Assembly (NCBI GenBank): GCA_030608565.1
Contig: JAUWDY010000002.1
Span: forward strand, 62,001 to 126,000
Reading direction: 5' to 3'
DNA length: 64,000 nt
Source of the DNA: Candidatus Bathyarchaeota archaeon
GTDB taxonomy: Archaea; Thermoproteota; Bathyarchaeia; Bathyarchaeales; Bathyarchaeaceae
The notes below the pieces were generated by a model, which worked only from the letters and a program-made list of their open reading frames with translations, was not told the DNA's origin and did no database searches. The translations under genes were made by a program, and so were the position numbers. Shown here one piece after another: positions 8,413 to 17,867 of this stretch (within the stretch, counting starts at the first letter, position 1; every line of letters starts with the position of its first letter).

Positions 8413-10320
8413 ATGGAAGGCTCAAAGCGAATACAGTATCCGCCTCATCTGAAGTGGATGCTAGATCGAGCGCTAAACGACCCTGAAGGCTTCTGGGGCG
8501 AGGTTGCTGAAGAGCTTCACTGGTTTAAGCCTTGGGATAAAGTGTTTGAATGGAAGTATCCTTTTTTCACTTGGTTTAAAGGCGGAGTAACCAACATCTC
8601 TTACAACTGTGTTGATTATCATGTAAAACGGGGAGGAGGAAACCGAGCGGCCATAATATGGGAAACCGGAGAAAACCAGCCCGCCAGAGTTTTAACATAT
8701 AATCAGCTGCTCTTCGATGTGAAAAGACTTGCATCATCGTTGAAAGCGTTAGACGTGAAGAGGGGCGACAGGGTGACTATTTACATGCCGATGGTTCCCG
8801 AAGCCATCACCGCTATGTTAGCCACCACCAGAATAGGCGCCATACACTCAGTTGTTTTCGGAGGGTTCGGATATGGGGCCTTAGCTGACAGAATAACAGA
8901 CGCAGAGTCGGATATAGTAATCACCGCAGATATAGGACATAGAAGAGGAAAAACGGTTAAACTGAAAGAAGTAGTAGACGAAGCCCTGAAAGTGCCCAAC
9001 AAAGTTAGGAAAGTAATCGTTCTGAAGAGAGGTGAAAAAGAGCCTCCGATGACGCCGAAGAGAGACATGTACTGGGAAGAGGCGCTTGACAAGGGCAAAG
9101 GAATAAGTGCGGAAGCAGCTAAGATGCGAGCTGACGAGTTGGCTTTCATACTTTATACATCGGGAACCATGGCTAAGCCTAAGGGCACGGTTCAACCCCA
9201 CGGAAGCTATCAAGTTTACATACACGCTATGGGCAAATGGATGTACGACATGAAAGAAACCGACGTATGGTGGTCCACCTCAGACATAGGCTGGATAGTA
9301 GGCCACAGCTACGTTGTATACGCTCCCCTACTCTTCGGCTGTTCCACAATCATGTACGAAGGAGTCCCAGACTACCCAGCACCAGACATATGGTGGAAAA
9401 TAGTGGAAAAAAATCGGGTAACACAAATATGGATATCCCCCACAGGTGCCAGAGCGTTGATGAGGCACGGAGATGAATGGCCTAAAAAACATGACCTAAG
9501 CTCAATAAGACTGGTAGCCTGCGCAGGTGAAGTCCTAAACCCTCCTGCATGGAAGTGGCTCCAGAAAACAGTGTTTAAAGACAGAGTGCCAGTAATCGAC
9601 CATATGTGGCAAACCGAGAGTAGCGGACCCATGGTGGGCAATCCCTACGGAATCACAATGCTCCCCATAAAACCTGGATCAGCAACAATTCCACTGCCTG
9701 GCATCGACGCCGACATCGTTGATGACAACGGTAAATCACTACCTGTCGGAGTTAAAGGCAATTTCGTTTGCAGAAAACCCTTCCCGGGCATGACGCCGTC
9801 CATTTGGAGAAACAAAGAAAGATACGCTGAAGACTATTGGAATAAAATACCGAGATGCTTTTACACGGGCGACGGAGCCGTAAAAGACGAGGACGGATAC
9901 ATATGGTTCGTCGGCAGAGTTGACGAAGTAATCAAAATAGCAGCTCACAGAATTGGAACCATAGAAATCGAAAGTGCGTTGCTCTCTCATCCAGCCGTCG
10001 CCGAAGCAGCGGTGGTAGGGAAACCAGACCCAGTAAGAGGGCAAGTGGCGTGTGCATTCGTGGTTTTGAAAGGAAAATATACACCTACTAGTCAGCTAAA
10101 AGAAGAGCTCAGACAGGTCGTGAGGAAGATTCTGGGACCCATAATAGTAATCAGCGACATCTTATTCGTCAGCAAAGTTCCAAAAACGAGAAGCGGCAAA
10201 ATAATGAGAAGGCTTATGAAAGCTGTATTAACTGGACAACCACTCGGAGACGTTTCTACAATAGAAGACAAAGGCTCGATTGATGAAATCAAAAAAGCCG
10301 TAGAAGGGCTCACAAAATAG
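8413..10320 (+). CDS. acs: acetyl-CoA synthetase (AMP-forming)
   Basis: A 635-aa ANL-superfamily acetate/short-chain acyl-CoA ligase. It has the acetyl-CoA-synthetase N-terminal cap (to about residue 80), the ATP loop YTSGTMAKPKGT (about 251-262), MWQTESSGPMVG, YTGDGAVKDEDGYIWFVGRV and the C-terminal catalytic lysine K596 in TRSGKIMRR. Length is standard for Acs. It makes acetyl-CoA from acetate, CoA and ATP through an acetyl-AMP intermediate; exact chain length cannot be read from sequence. Single-gene unit with its own TATA-like promoter. Coding strand is A-rich in the second half. Confidence 0.93.
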   Translation: MEGSKRIQYPPHLKWMLDRALNDPEGFWGEVAEELHWFKPWDKVFEWKYPFFTWFKGGVTNISYNCVDYHVKRGGGNRAAIIWETGENQPARVLTYNQLLFDVKRLASSLKALDVKRGDRVTIYMPMVPEAITAMLATTRIGAIHSVVFGGFGYGALADRITDAESDIVITADIGHRRGKTVKLKEVVDEALKVPNKVRKVIVLKRGEKEPPMTPKRDMYWEEALDKGKGISAEAAKMRADELAFILYTSGTMAKPKGTVQPHGSYQVYIHAMGKWMYDMKETDVWWSTSDIGWIVGHSYVVYAPLLFGCSTIMYEGVPDYPAPDIWWKIVEKNRVTQIWISPTGARALMRHGDEWPKKHDLSSIRLVACAGEVLNPPAWKWLQKTVFKDRVPVIDHMWQTESSGPMVGNPYGITMLPIKPGSATIPLPGIDADIVDDNGKSLPVGVKGNFVCRKPFPGMTPSIWRNKERYAEDYWNKIPRCFYTGDGAVKDEDGYIWFVGRVDEVIKIAAHRIGTIEIESALLSHPAVAEAAVVGKPDPVRGQVACAFVVLKGKYTPTSQLKEELRQVVRKILGPIIVISDILFVSKVPKTRSGKIMRRLMKAVLTGQPLGDVSTIEDKGSIDEIKKAVEGLTK

Positions 10321-10410
10321 GGGAATATACGCGCATCGAACACCGTAAACTAACATTTTCGAGTTATCTTTTATTCACTGAACCCTCTATTATTGTTAGG
10401 TGGTCTAGTC

Positions 10411-11532
10411 TTGAGAGAGAAGACTTCGACTTCGCAATGCATAGAGGATTTACTCCATTTCTTGGAACGGTTGAAGCCACCGAAAGAATTCAACGTAGTG
10501 GTAATGCCTGACTTTTTCTTGGACCGCCTAGTAACCTACGAAGGAACTGTTAAACGTCTTTCCAAAGCCATAACTGAGGTTGCAAGACGTAAGGGCGGAA
10601 GTCTTCATGGAATCAAACAAACGGAGTTGCGGGGTGGAAACGCAGCGAACACAGCGGCTGCACTAGCCACTTTTGGTGCAAAGGTTCGTCCAATAATCAA
10701 CACGAGTCCACTCGGACTTCAGCTACTGAAATATTATCTGGAGCCCCTTGGAGTAGACCTCTCCCACGTGAAAACACGTGGCACAATAGCGCTTACCACC
10801 GCCTTAGAGCTCATTCACCGAGGCGAAAGAGTCAACGTGATGATGAGCGATCTTGGATCTCTAACAGAATTCGACTTAGAAGATTTCACCCATGAGGATT
10901 TCCAGCTGTTGCACGAAGCTGACTACGTTTGCGTATTTCATTGGGCGGCAACCAGACGTTGGGGAACCGAATTGGCTGAAAGGGTTTTTAACGTTGTCAA
11001 GAAGGAGGGAAAGGGAAAAACGTACTACGACACCTCTGATCCAAGTCCAAAGAAAGAGGATGTTCCAAAGCTTGTGAAAAGAGTTCTTTCGGCTAATCTT
11101 GTCGACATATTCAGTGTTAATGAGAACGAGGCTTTTTGTTACGCGTCACAATTGAGCAAGGAAGCAAATAGTCTTCGAAAAGCTTTAGAACCTGACGAAT
11201 TGGCAAAGGAGAGCGCAAGAATCTTGGCGAGAAAACTTTCAGCTCGGATTGATCTTCACACCACCAGCTTCGCCGGATCATTCACTAGTAAAACCGAGGT
11301 TATCGTGCCCGCCTTTAAGGTTCAAGTTTTAAGGGCTACAGGGGCGGGGGACGCTTGGAATGCAGGAAACATTTTCGGTGATGCTCTTGGTCTTCCAGAT
11401 TCTCAGAGGCTAACTCTGGCAAACGCCGTTGCCGCGTACTACATTTCAAGTCCTACTGCGGAGCATCCCACGTTGCCTAACCTCTTGGAGTTTTGCTCTG
11501 CAACCATCGGCGATGAGACTTTGTCATGCTAG
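10411..11532 (+). CDS. PfkB-family carbohydrate kinase
   Basis: Ribokinase/PfkB-fold kinase. The substrate-side signature is LRGGNAANTAAALATFGAKV and the catalytic signature is RATGAGDAWNAGNIFGDALG, with the base Asp at residue 314. I chose TTG 10411 because GGTGG sits about 6-10 bases before it; a TTG at 10393 in the same frame would add six residues. The protein is about 373 aa, long for the family, with a 55-residue N-terminal extension. Substrate is not evident. It precedes GlmM by 96 bp and may feed sugar metabolism. Confidence 0.85.
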   Translation: MREKTSTSQCIEDLLHFLERLKPPKEFNVVVMPDFFLDRLVTYEGTVKRLSKAITEVARRKGGSLHGIKQTELRGGNAANTAAALATFGAKVRPIINTSPLGLQLLKYYLEPLGVDLSHVKTRGTIALTTALELIHRGERVNVMMSDLGSLTEFDLEDFTHEDFQLLHEADYVCVFHWAATRRWGTELAERVFNVVKKEGKGKTYYDTSDPSPKKEDVPKLVKRVLSANLVDIFSVNENEAFCYASQLSKEANSLRKALEPDELAKESARILARKLSARIDLHTTSFAGSFTSKTEVIVPAFKVQVLRATGAGDAWNAGNIFGDALGLPDSQRLTLANAVAAYYISSPTAEHPTLPNLLEFCSATIGDETLSC

Positions 11533-11590
11533 ATAGAGACCTCAACGTTTGTTCAACTATTGTCAGAGGAAAAATGGTTCATCGAAAAAC

Positions 11591-11596
11591 TATAAA
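11591..11596 (+). promoter_or_regulatory. TATA box before glmM
   Basis: TATAAA sits 33 bp before ATG 11629. A start at the in-frame ATG 11596 would lie inside this box, which argues for 11629. Confidence 0.5.
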
Positions 11597-11628
11597 TGAT
11601 TAAACTTGACTTTGAGAGTCTGGCGAGA

Positions 11629-12996
11629 ATGGTGGAACAGAAGCTCTTTGGCACCTCAGGAATTCGCGGCATCGTTAACGTAGATATAACCCCCACGCTA
11701 GCTGTGAACGTCGGCTTGGCGTTAGCAACATACACCAACTCTGGAAGAATTATAGTAGGTCACGATACACGCGTTTCCTCTCCTTTTTTGGAACACTCTC
11801 TCATTTCAGGACTCTTAGCAGGAGGGTCAGCCGTTCATAGGGTAGGATTAACCCCCACTCCAGTATTAGCCTTCATCACCAAGGAAACTAAGGCAGACGC
11901 AGGGGTTATGATCACCGCCTCCCATAACCCACCCGAATACAACGGAATCAAGCTTTTTAACGCGGACAGCATGGCATACGACGAGAAACAACAAAACCAA
12001 ATTGAAAGCATTGTAGCCAACAAGCGTTACAAAAGAGCACTCTGGCAAAACATCGGAACCCCAACATTTCTAGACGAATCTAACCGTTACATAGAAGCCG
12101 TTCGTAAAACCGTGAAGCTTGAAAAGAAATGGCGAATTGTGCTTGATCCAGGTTGCGGAGCCGCCTGTCAAATTGCGCCAACTCTCTTTGGTATGCTGGG
12201 ATGCAAAGTGACCACTATAAACGCTCAGCCTGACGGTTTCTTTCCTGCCAGAAGCCCAGCGCCAGAAGTGGAGTCTCTGCAACCGCTGTGTCGAATAGTA
12301 GAGCAATTGGACGCTGACCTCGGGATTGCTTATGATGGAGATGGTGATAGAATGGTAGCTGTTGATGAAAATGGAGTGTTGGCGCCTCTTGATCAAATTT
12401 TGGCGGCGTATGCTTCTCACGTGGTGAAGAAGCATAGGGGCGGAACGGTTGTTACTACGGTGGAAGCTTCCATGTGTTTTGAAAGGATGGTAGAGTCATA
12501 TGGTGGGAAAGTTGTGAGGACAAAGGTTGGTGACGTGAGTGTTGCGGTTGCTATGAAACAGCATAGAGCGATTTTTGGTGGCGAACCATGTGGCGCTTGG
12601 ATTCATCCTCAACACCATTTTTGTCCAGACGGCATTTTATCTTCTGTTCTTTTGCTTAAAGCGTTAGAGGAGAAGGGTACAACTCTATCTTCATTCGTCT
12701 CTGAAGCTCCTCAATATCCTGTGTTAAGGAAAAACGTAGCATGCTCCAACGAGATCAAATCTATGGTTATGGAGAAGATTGAGAAACTCTTGCCATCCCT
12801 TTTTCCCAAAATCAAAGAAAAATTGACCATCGATGGGATTTGTTTAACTTTGAGAAACGGACGAATTTTGATAAGACCATCAGGCACAGAACCTTTAATT
12901 CGGCTCACTGCGGAAGCAGAATCAATAAAGGAAGCAGAAGAGATTATGCAACAATGTGTGAAGCTAGCCAAGAGGATAGTTAGGGAGATGATTTAA
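11629..12996 (+). CDS. glmM: phosphoglucosamine/phosphohexomutase (GlmM-type)
   Basis: Alpha-D-phosphohexomutase of about 455 aa. It begins MVEQKLFGTSGIRGIVN. The phosphoserine loop is VMITASHNPPEYNGIKLF (Ser98 from this start), the Mg loop AYDGDGDRM and the phosphate-binding C-terminal RPSGTEPLIR. The family interconverts hexose(amine) 6- and 1-phosphates; adjacency to a GlmU-like gene favours glucosamine 1-phosphate formation for UDP-GlcNAc. Start chosen from the TATA position. Its TAA overlaps the next ATG by one base (TAATG), so the pair is an operon. Confidence 0.9.
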   Translation: MVEQKLFGTSGIRGIVNVDITPTLAVNVGLALATYTNSGRIIVGHDTRVSSPFLEHSLISGLLAGGSAVHRVGLTPTPVLAFITKETKADAGVMITASHNPPEYNGIKLFNADSMAYDEKQQNQIESIVANKRYKRALWQNIGTPTFLDESNRYIEAVRKTVKLEKKWRIVLDPGCGAACQIAPTLFGMLGCKVTTINAQPDGFFPARSPAPEVESLQPLCRIVEQLDADLGIAYDGDGDRMVAVDENGVLAPLDQILAAYASHVVKKHRGGTVVTTVEASMCFERMVESYGGKVVRTKVGDVSVAVAMKQHRAIFGGEPCGAWIHPQHHFCPDGILSSVLLLKALEEKGTTLSSFVSEAPQYPVLRKNVACSNEIKSMVMEKIEKLLPSLFPKIKEKLTIDGICLTLRNGRILIRPSGTEPLIRLTAEAESIKEAEEIMQQCVKLAKRIVREMI

Positions 12997-14267
12997 TGAA
13001 AGCAGTTGTTTTAGCTGCAGGTGAGGGAATTCGACTCCGCCCACTCACTTCTACTCGACCCAAACATCTTATCCCCGTCGGCGGGAAGCCTCTTCTAGAA
13101 CACCTCCTTTCTTCAATAAAAGCTGCTGGCGTGGACGAAGCATTAATCGTCGTCTACTACATGGCTGATCGAATCAAGCAATTCTTTGGTGACGGCTCAA
13201 AATTTGGAATGAAGCTTGAATACGCGCTACAAGATGGAGTGCGAGGCACTGCAGATGCAACTGGTCTCGCAAAGGATTACGTAAAGGAGGATTTCTTGCT
13301 AGTTTACGGCGATCTCTTCACCACACCAGATGTTATTAAACAAGTTGTTCGTTCTCATGAGAAAGAGAAGCCCGCTGCAACCATGGCGGTGGCTCCTGTT
13401 AAGCATCCTGAACAATATGGCATAATAGAACTTGACGAATCCCATGTGATCGACATCGTTGAAAAACCCAGCCCAGCAAAAGCGCCAACCAATCTAGCAA
13501 ACGCTGGCATTTGTGCTCTCTCAACCGAAATCTTTGAAAAGATAGGACAAACACGTCCATCCTCGCGGGGCGAACGGGAGATAACCGATTCGCTTCGTCT
13601 TTTTATAAAAGAGAAACAGTCTGTGCTTGCCGTTCAGGTTTCTAGTGAAGAATGGCTTGACGTTGGAAGACCATGGGATTTACTCGAGGCAAATAGACGA
13701 GCCCTCAACCGAATGGAGCCCATAAATAACGGTCAAATCGAAGATGGAGCACATTTTATCGGTCTTGTGAGCGTAGCTGAGAGAGCGCGAGTTCGCTCAG
13801 GAGCCTACATTCAGGGACCCGTTTTCATCGGTGAAGATAGCGACATCGGGCCGAACTGTTTCATCCGTCCATATACAAGTATCGGCAAAAATGTTAAGAT
13901 AGGGAATGCTTGTGAAATGAAAAGCAGCATAATTATGGATGAAACGCGGATTAGACATCTCTCCTATGTTGGTGACAGCGTTATTGGCAAGGACTGCAAC
14001 CTCGGGGCTGGATCCATCGTCGCGAATTATCGTCTGGATGGCAAGACGATAAAGATGACAGTGAAAGATGAAATTGTTGACAGTGAAAGGACAAAGTTAG
14101 GAGTTTTCTTAGGAGACGGCGTTAAAACAGGAATTAAAACGTTGTTTATGCCGGGGATAAAGGTTGGGCAAGACAGCTGGATTGGACCAAACCTTGTTGT
14201 ATATCATGATGTTCCATCTAATGCTTTTCTTCTTTTGAAACAGAAAGTTGAAGAGCATGAGAGATGA
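12996..14267 (+). CDS. glmU: GlmU-like sugar-1-phosphate nucleotidylyl/acetyltransferase
   Basis: A 423-aa two-domain protein. The N-terminal nucleotidyltransferase carries LAAGEGIRLRPLTSTRPKHL (6-25) and the YGDLF metal site; the C-terminal left-handed beta helix (about 250-400) shows hexapeptide periodicity (GPVFIGEDSDIGPNCFIRPY). The layout matches archaeal bifunctional GlcN-1-P acetyltransferase/uridylyltransferases of the ST0452 type. With GlmM it would supply UDP-GlcNAc for the glycan genes found later. The start overlaps glmM. A second short reading frame (ATG 14257) starts inside its last codons and is cut off at a palindrome. Confidence 0.9.
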   Translation: MKAVVLAAGEGIRLRPLTSTRPKHLIPVGGKPLLEHLLSSIKAAGVDEALIVVYYMADRIKQFFGDGSKFGMKLEYALQDGVRGTADATGLAKDYVKEDFLLVYGDLFTTPDVIKQVVRSHEKEKPAATMAVAPVKHPEQYGIIELDESHVIDIVEKPSPAKAPTNLANAGICALSTEIFEKIGQTRPSSRGEREITDSLRLFIKEKQSVLAVQVSSEEWLDVGRPWDLLEANRRALNRMEPINNGQIEDGAHFIGLVSVAERARVRSGAYIQGPVFIGEDSDIGPNCFIRPYTSIGKNVKIGNACEMKSSIIMDETRIRHLSYVGDSVIGKDCNLGAGSIVANYRLDGKTIKMTVKDEIVDSERTKLGVFLGDGVKTGIKTLFMPGIKVGQDSWIGPNLVVYHDVPSNAFLLLKQKVEEHER

Positions 14268-14326
14268 TAGGCTGCCTGTTGTAAACCCTCGTAGAACTGG
14301 CCTCAGCGACTGGTTACCATGCATGC
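14257..14326 (+). pseudogene. 5' gene fragment coupled to glmU, cut at CATGCATGCA
   Basis: ATG 14257 overlaps the glmU stop and reads MRDDRLPVVNPRRTGLSDWLP before running into CATGCATGCA (14318-14327); beyond it the frame makes no sense. The RRTGLSDWLP stretch looks like a conserved protein N-terminus (it recalls membrane anchor subunits of respiratory complexes, from memory only). The coupled start plus abrupt end suggests a lost third gene of the operon. Confidence 0.4.
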
Positions 14327-14327
14327 A
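14318..14327. repeat. ATGC-type palindrome at a gene break
   Basis: CATGCATGCA directly after the coding-like fragment that begins at 14257, 17 bp before the stop of the convergent GH113-like gene. Confidence 0.8.
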
Positions 14328-14343
14328 GATGCGTACATTCAAA

Positions 14344-16392
14344 TTATGTTTTAGATTTGGCTACTCTAGTCTTTGTTCCCAGATAGACTGTAGATATTAT
14401 GAGGATTGCTGTAGTGGCTATGAAGGCATACATTAGGTTTCGGATATTGCTAAGTTCATTCATGATAGCTTCTTGTTCTAATGCTAGGTTTTCACAATCG
14501 GAGTTCAGCGAATCAATTTGTTTTTGCATGTCGTTGATTGTAGTTAGGAAGGAATACCAGTGTGCAATAACTCCTTGGGCTGGTTTGTTCTGTGGTGTGT
14601 AATCGGTATTATTTGATCCTCCAGCGTCAGGATTTGTTTGCCAATACCACCAATACATTCCATCGAGCCAGTTTTTGTTCCATACTGATTGGAACACAGC
14701 TTCATAACATTCTGTCTGTTCTTGAAGGTCAAGGTTGTTTGAATACATTAACCAGTAATTCCAGGGTTCTCTGTTCGTTCCATTAACGGATTGATAGCCG
14801 ATTTCTGTGAAAATGACTGGTTTCTGTACCGTCTCGTTCAAGTCTAGCCACCATGTCTCTATCTCTTCAAGGTGTGAGGTGCAGGCTTGTTTCAGTTCCA
14901 GAAGAGTGGGGTCATATTGTTGTGTCAAGTTGAACCACGCGTTGATTCCGATGTAGTCAAGAGCATCCCACCATTCAATCCATTCGTACATGCCCCATGT
15001 GGAAGCATACGTAATTGGGCCTGCATATTTTGCTTCTACGCTTTCGATCACATTTCTCCAACTCTGCTCGTCTGAGGCTGTATTCTTCAGCTCGCATCCA
15101 ATGCAAAACATCTCCACGTTATGTTGTTCAGCTAATTCAGCAAAGAAACTGATGAAATAAGTGTAGTTTTCAAACCAGCCTGGAATCGGGGTTATGTCTC
15201 CTCTCCAGCTTCCATTTTCGCAGTCAATCATGGGTTTTAACATTACCTTCATTTCTAGTTCATGGCATCTTTCTATTGCATGCACAAGCGATTCATTGGT
15301 TGGAGAATACGCGGACATATTCGGATAGATATGAGTCGTTGTGAGATTCTCCTGATACCATATTACGTTGATTGCCACCCAGTCAACGCCTGTGCTTTTC
15401 ATACGCCTTAATGATTCGTCTGACAGAGTACTAGCGTACTGATCTGGAGATGACATGTTTGCATACGTTGCGTATGACATTCCCCTCTGAAAAACTGGCT
15501 TGAAAATTTCAGACCTTATTTTGGTTAATACCCAACTGTAGGTTGCTTTTGCATACGACGATTTACCATCAATATAGACTTGAACGCCCCTGAAATGGAT
15601 GGTGTTAACGTCCTCAAGAAGGACGAATATCGTCTCTACGATTTCCGCTAAGTCTATCTCAAATGTACTCCAAACTCCTAAAGTTTCAATTTTTCCTCTT
15701 ATCAATGGCAAGTGATAATCTGCATCATAGCCAAACGGAGCAACGGAACTTTCACCGATTTCATTATGATGTAAAGCCTTAGTCTCATTGTCCCACCACA
15801 CTCTACTCAATATCACATCAGCATGAATTGCGGCGGGGTGGTTCCAGTCAGAGTCATGATAATCAGCATCGTCGTAGCCGAACATTAAGTCAATGCCAAC
15901 ATTAGAAACAGCCTCAACACTGTCTCCGAAGTCAGTATAGTTTCTTTCGTGTACCATGACTTTTGATGAAAGAATGAACTCGTTCTCTGGTATCTCGTCA
16001 GTCCTTTTGAATGATATGTATTCCTTTAGGACTACTGATTGCCGATTTGCACCTCCGAGGATAGGTTCGCGAAATGTGTGCGGATGGGTTCCCTGCAAGA
16101 ACATTGCACCACCCCATCCTTTATCTCCTGTTTCATTGTAGGATAAGTCAGCGCCGCCTGATGAGCGGAATCTCGAGTATCCATCAAAGAACCCTCCGTT
16201 TTCAATTGATTTATTCCATGTCCAGTTGCCCCAAACACGGGCAATGGTATTTGTGAATTTTACATCTCGGAAAAAGAAGTATTCAAGAGCACTTGTTTCA
16301 CCATTCAAACCCGCATTTGATTGATAGATGTTAGCACCAAAAAATGCTAGGACAATTAGTTGCATTCCGATGCAAATGGGGTTGATTCGCAT
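14344..16392 (-). CDS. surface-anchored GH113-like glycoside hydrolase
   Basis: A 682-aa secreted protein. N-terminal hydrophobic signal (residues 1-28), a beta-rich region (about 35-290), then a TIM-barrel (about 300-600) of GH113 type: MSYATYANMS, GVDWVAINVIWYQ, EMFCIGCELKN (E434, expected acid/base) and VIFTEIGYQS (E530, expected nucleophile). A coiled coil (about 615-655) and a single membrane helix with basic end (656-682) anchor it with the enzyme outside. Many NxT/S sequons. GH113 members are beta-mannan/glycan hydrolases; the substrate here is unknown. Tandem with the transglutaminase-like gene upstream. Confidence 0.8.
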   Translation of the reverse strand: MRINPICIGMQLIVLAFFGANIYQSNAGLNGETSALEYFFFRDVKFTNTIARVWGNWTWNKSIENGGFFDGYSRFRSSGGADLSYNETGDKGWGGAMFLQGTHPHTFREPILGGANRQSVVLKEYISFKRTDEIPENEFILSSKVMVHERNYTDFGDSVEAVSNVGIDLMFGYDDADYHDSDWNHPAAIHADVILSRVWWDNETKALHHNEIGESSVAPFGYDADYHLPLIRGKIETLGVWSTFEIDLAEIVETIFVLLEDVNTIHFRGVQVYIDGKSSYAKATYSWVLTKIRSEIFKPVFQRGMSYATYANMSSPDQYASTLSDESLRRMKSTGVDWVAINVIWYQENLTTTHIYPNMSAYSPTNESLVHAIERCHELEMKVMLKPMIDCENGSWRGDITPIPGWFENYTYFISFFAELAEQHNVEMFCIGCELKNTASDEQSWRNVIESVEAKYAGPITYASTWGMYEWIEWWDALDYIGINAWFNLTQQYDPTLLELKQACTSHLEEIETWWLDLNETVQKPVIFTEIGYQSVNGTNREPWNYWLMYSNNLDLQEQTECYEAVFQSVWNKNWLDGMYWWYWQTNPDAGGSNNTDYTPQNKPAQGVIAHWYSFLTTINDMQKQIDSLNSDCENLALEQEAIMNELSNIRNLMYAFIATTAILIISTVYLGTKTRVAKSKT

Positions 16393-16457
16393 TTTAACTC
16401 CTCAGTTTGCTTGATGTCGCTTTCGATTGGGTTTGCCCGCTACAAATATATTAATTG

Positions 16458-16468
16458 TGCATGCATGC
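16458..16468. repeat. ATGC-type palindrome abutting a stop codon
   Basis: TGCATGCATGC; its last base is the last base of the minus-strand TAG that ends the transglutaminase-like gene. Confidence 0.8.
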
Positions 16469-17655
16469 TAGGGGTCTAGGACTATTATGCACAGAACTAG
16501 ATAAAGAAGGACAGGGATGATAAGGAGCGGAGAATCTGCTTGAAGGAACGTCATTAAAGACCCTACTGTTGAAATACCAAAATAGGTGAGCATCCCTTTA
16601 CCATGAGCTTTAGTTGAAGTCTCATTAACTAGGTAACGCACACGTTCTTTTTTTCCAAAAACACAGAGTGTAATGTCGTCATAGAACCACCTTCCCCGAT
16701 CATATACAATAACCATGACCATTAGTCTGTAGAAACCGAAAACACTCATCGCAAGAAAAAAGGTGCCTACAACAGCAATTATGTTCAAGGGCAGTGAGAG
16801 AGAAAGTGTTGACGTTGTTGCTTCCAATGCATATAGAACAACTGAAAAGAGAATGATCGGCGCAATATTAATGATCACGAAGGACGTTGCTATTCTCCGC
16901 TTGATTTTCTTGCAACAGCTACCTAAACGCCCGAAAGGAAAGAGTTCCAACCCTATACAAGAGTTTAACATAATACCATAAAGAATGGAAAATGTGACCA
17001 AGAAAATCTCGGAAAGAGTAAGAAAATTCAACGCGTCCCCTGCGTTGGCTTTCTGCTTATATTTTGATGTTACATCTTCGTATTTTGCTTCTTCAAATGC
17101 ATATATCTTCACGGTTGACGCGACGTCTTTTCCCCACTCCCAGTTTTCATACATATATGGTTCATTCCATTTTTTTTCTGAAGGGTCAACATGAACCCAA
17201 CCATCCTGCTCAACTTCAGCCCATGCATGTAGCACATACAAACTTCTTGGGTTACCAGTATCAACTGCTACGACAACCCTGCTCTGGTAGTCGTGAGCTA
17301 AACATGCTGCCACATAAAGAATACTGAATTCTCCACATCTGCCCTTACCGGATTCATAAATCTTAACAGGATCTGTGTGTCTTTCAAAGGTTTCGTTGAT
17401 TGGAACAAATTCAAGTATCCCGTGGATCCAGTCATAAAGCTCAGTGGAGTTATAGTTTCTCTGAAACCAGCTTGTCACGTTTGCTTTGCTATCTTGTCTG
17501 TTAATATTTTCCACTATCTCAAGGTGGTAGTTTTCAAATGCAATCCACGCTTGTTCCGGCCACCAGGTAAACCAATAATATGTAAGCGGAACTGCAACAA
17601 GAGTCAAAACAACGATGTAGACTATGAGTGATTTGACGCTCTTCATAGCTATCAT
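16468..17655 (-). CDS. membrane transglutaminase/PNGase-like protein
   Basis: A 395-aa protein with a membrane helix at the N-terminus, an extracytoplasmic transglutaminase-like domain (about 35-200) and five or so membrane segments in the C-terminal half. The papain-like triad is clear: C107 in GKGRCGEFS, H143 in VLHAWAEV, D157 in WVHVDPSE. The GRCGEFS and WVHVDP forms are those of peptide:N-glycanase-like members, so deglycosylation or peptide/amide cleavage is conceivable. An alternative start is ATG 17646. It likely shares an operon with the GH113-like hydrolase downstream, suggesting a joint role in processing surface glycoprotein. Confidence 0.82.
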   Translation of the reverse strand: MIAMKSVKSLIVYIVVLTLVAVPLTYYWFTWWPEQAWIAFENYHLEIVENINRQDSKANVTSWFQRNYNSTELYDWIHGILEFVPINETFERHTDPVKIYESGKGRCGEFSILYVAACLAHDYQSRVVVAVDTGNPRSLYVLHAWAEVEQDGWVHVDPSEKKWNEPYMYENWEWGKDVASTVKIYAFEEAKYEDVTSKYKQKANAGDALNFLTLSEIFLVTFSILYGIMLNSCIGLELFPFGRLGSCCKKIKRRIATSFVIINIAPIILFSVVLYALEATTSTLSLSLPLNIIAVVGTFFLAMSVFGFYRLMVMVIVYDRGRWFYDDITLCVFGKKERVRYLVNETSTKAHGKGMLTYFGISTVGSLMTFLQADSPLLIIPVLLYLVLCIIVLDP

Positions 17656-17867
17656 TATAGGCTATTTTGCTGACTACTAAAATGTTGTGACATGCATGCA
17701 AGGGTTGTCCGCCACTTCATCATTCAAGGTTATATGTGGAGAAAAACACCCTGTATCTGGTCGTATCGTCTAGCGTCATGCATCTTGCCCGCTAAAGAAT
17801 GTAAAAAGGTTTCACACGCCAATGATGCTTATTAAAGAGTTTGAAGGATAAACCATGGAGAAATAAC

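Noticed and set aside
17757..17800. tRNA-5'-half-like sequence (GGTCGTATCGTCTAGCG) followed by CATGCATC
   Set aside because: No complementary 3' half or T-arm follows, and the resemblance to a Glu-type D-arm is short enough to be chance.
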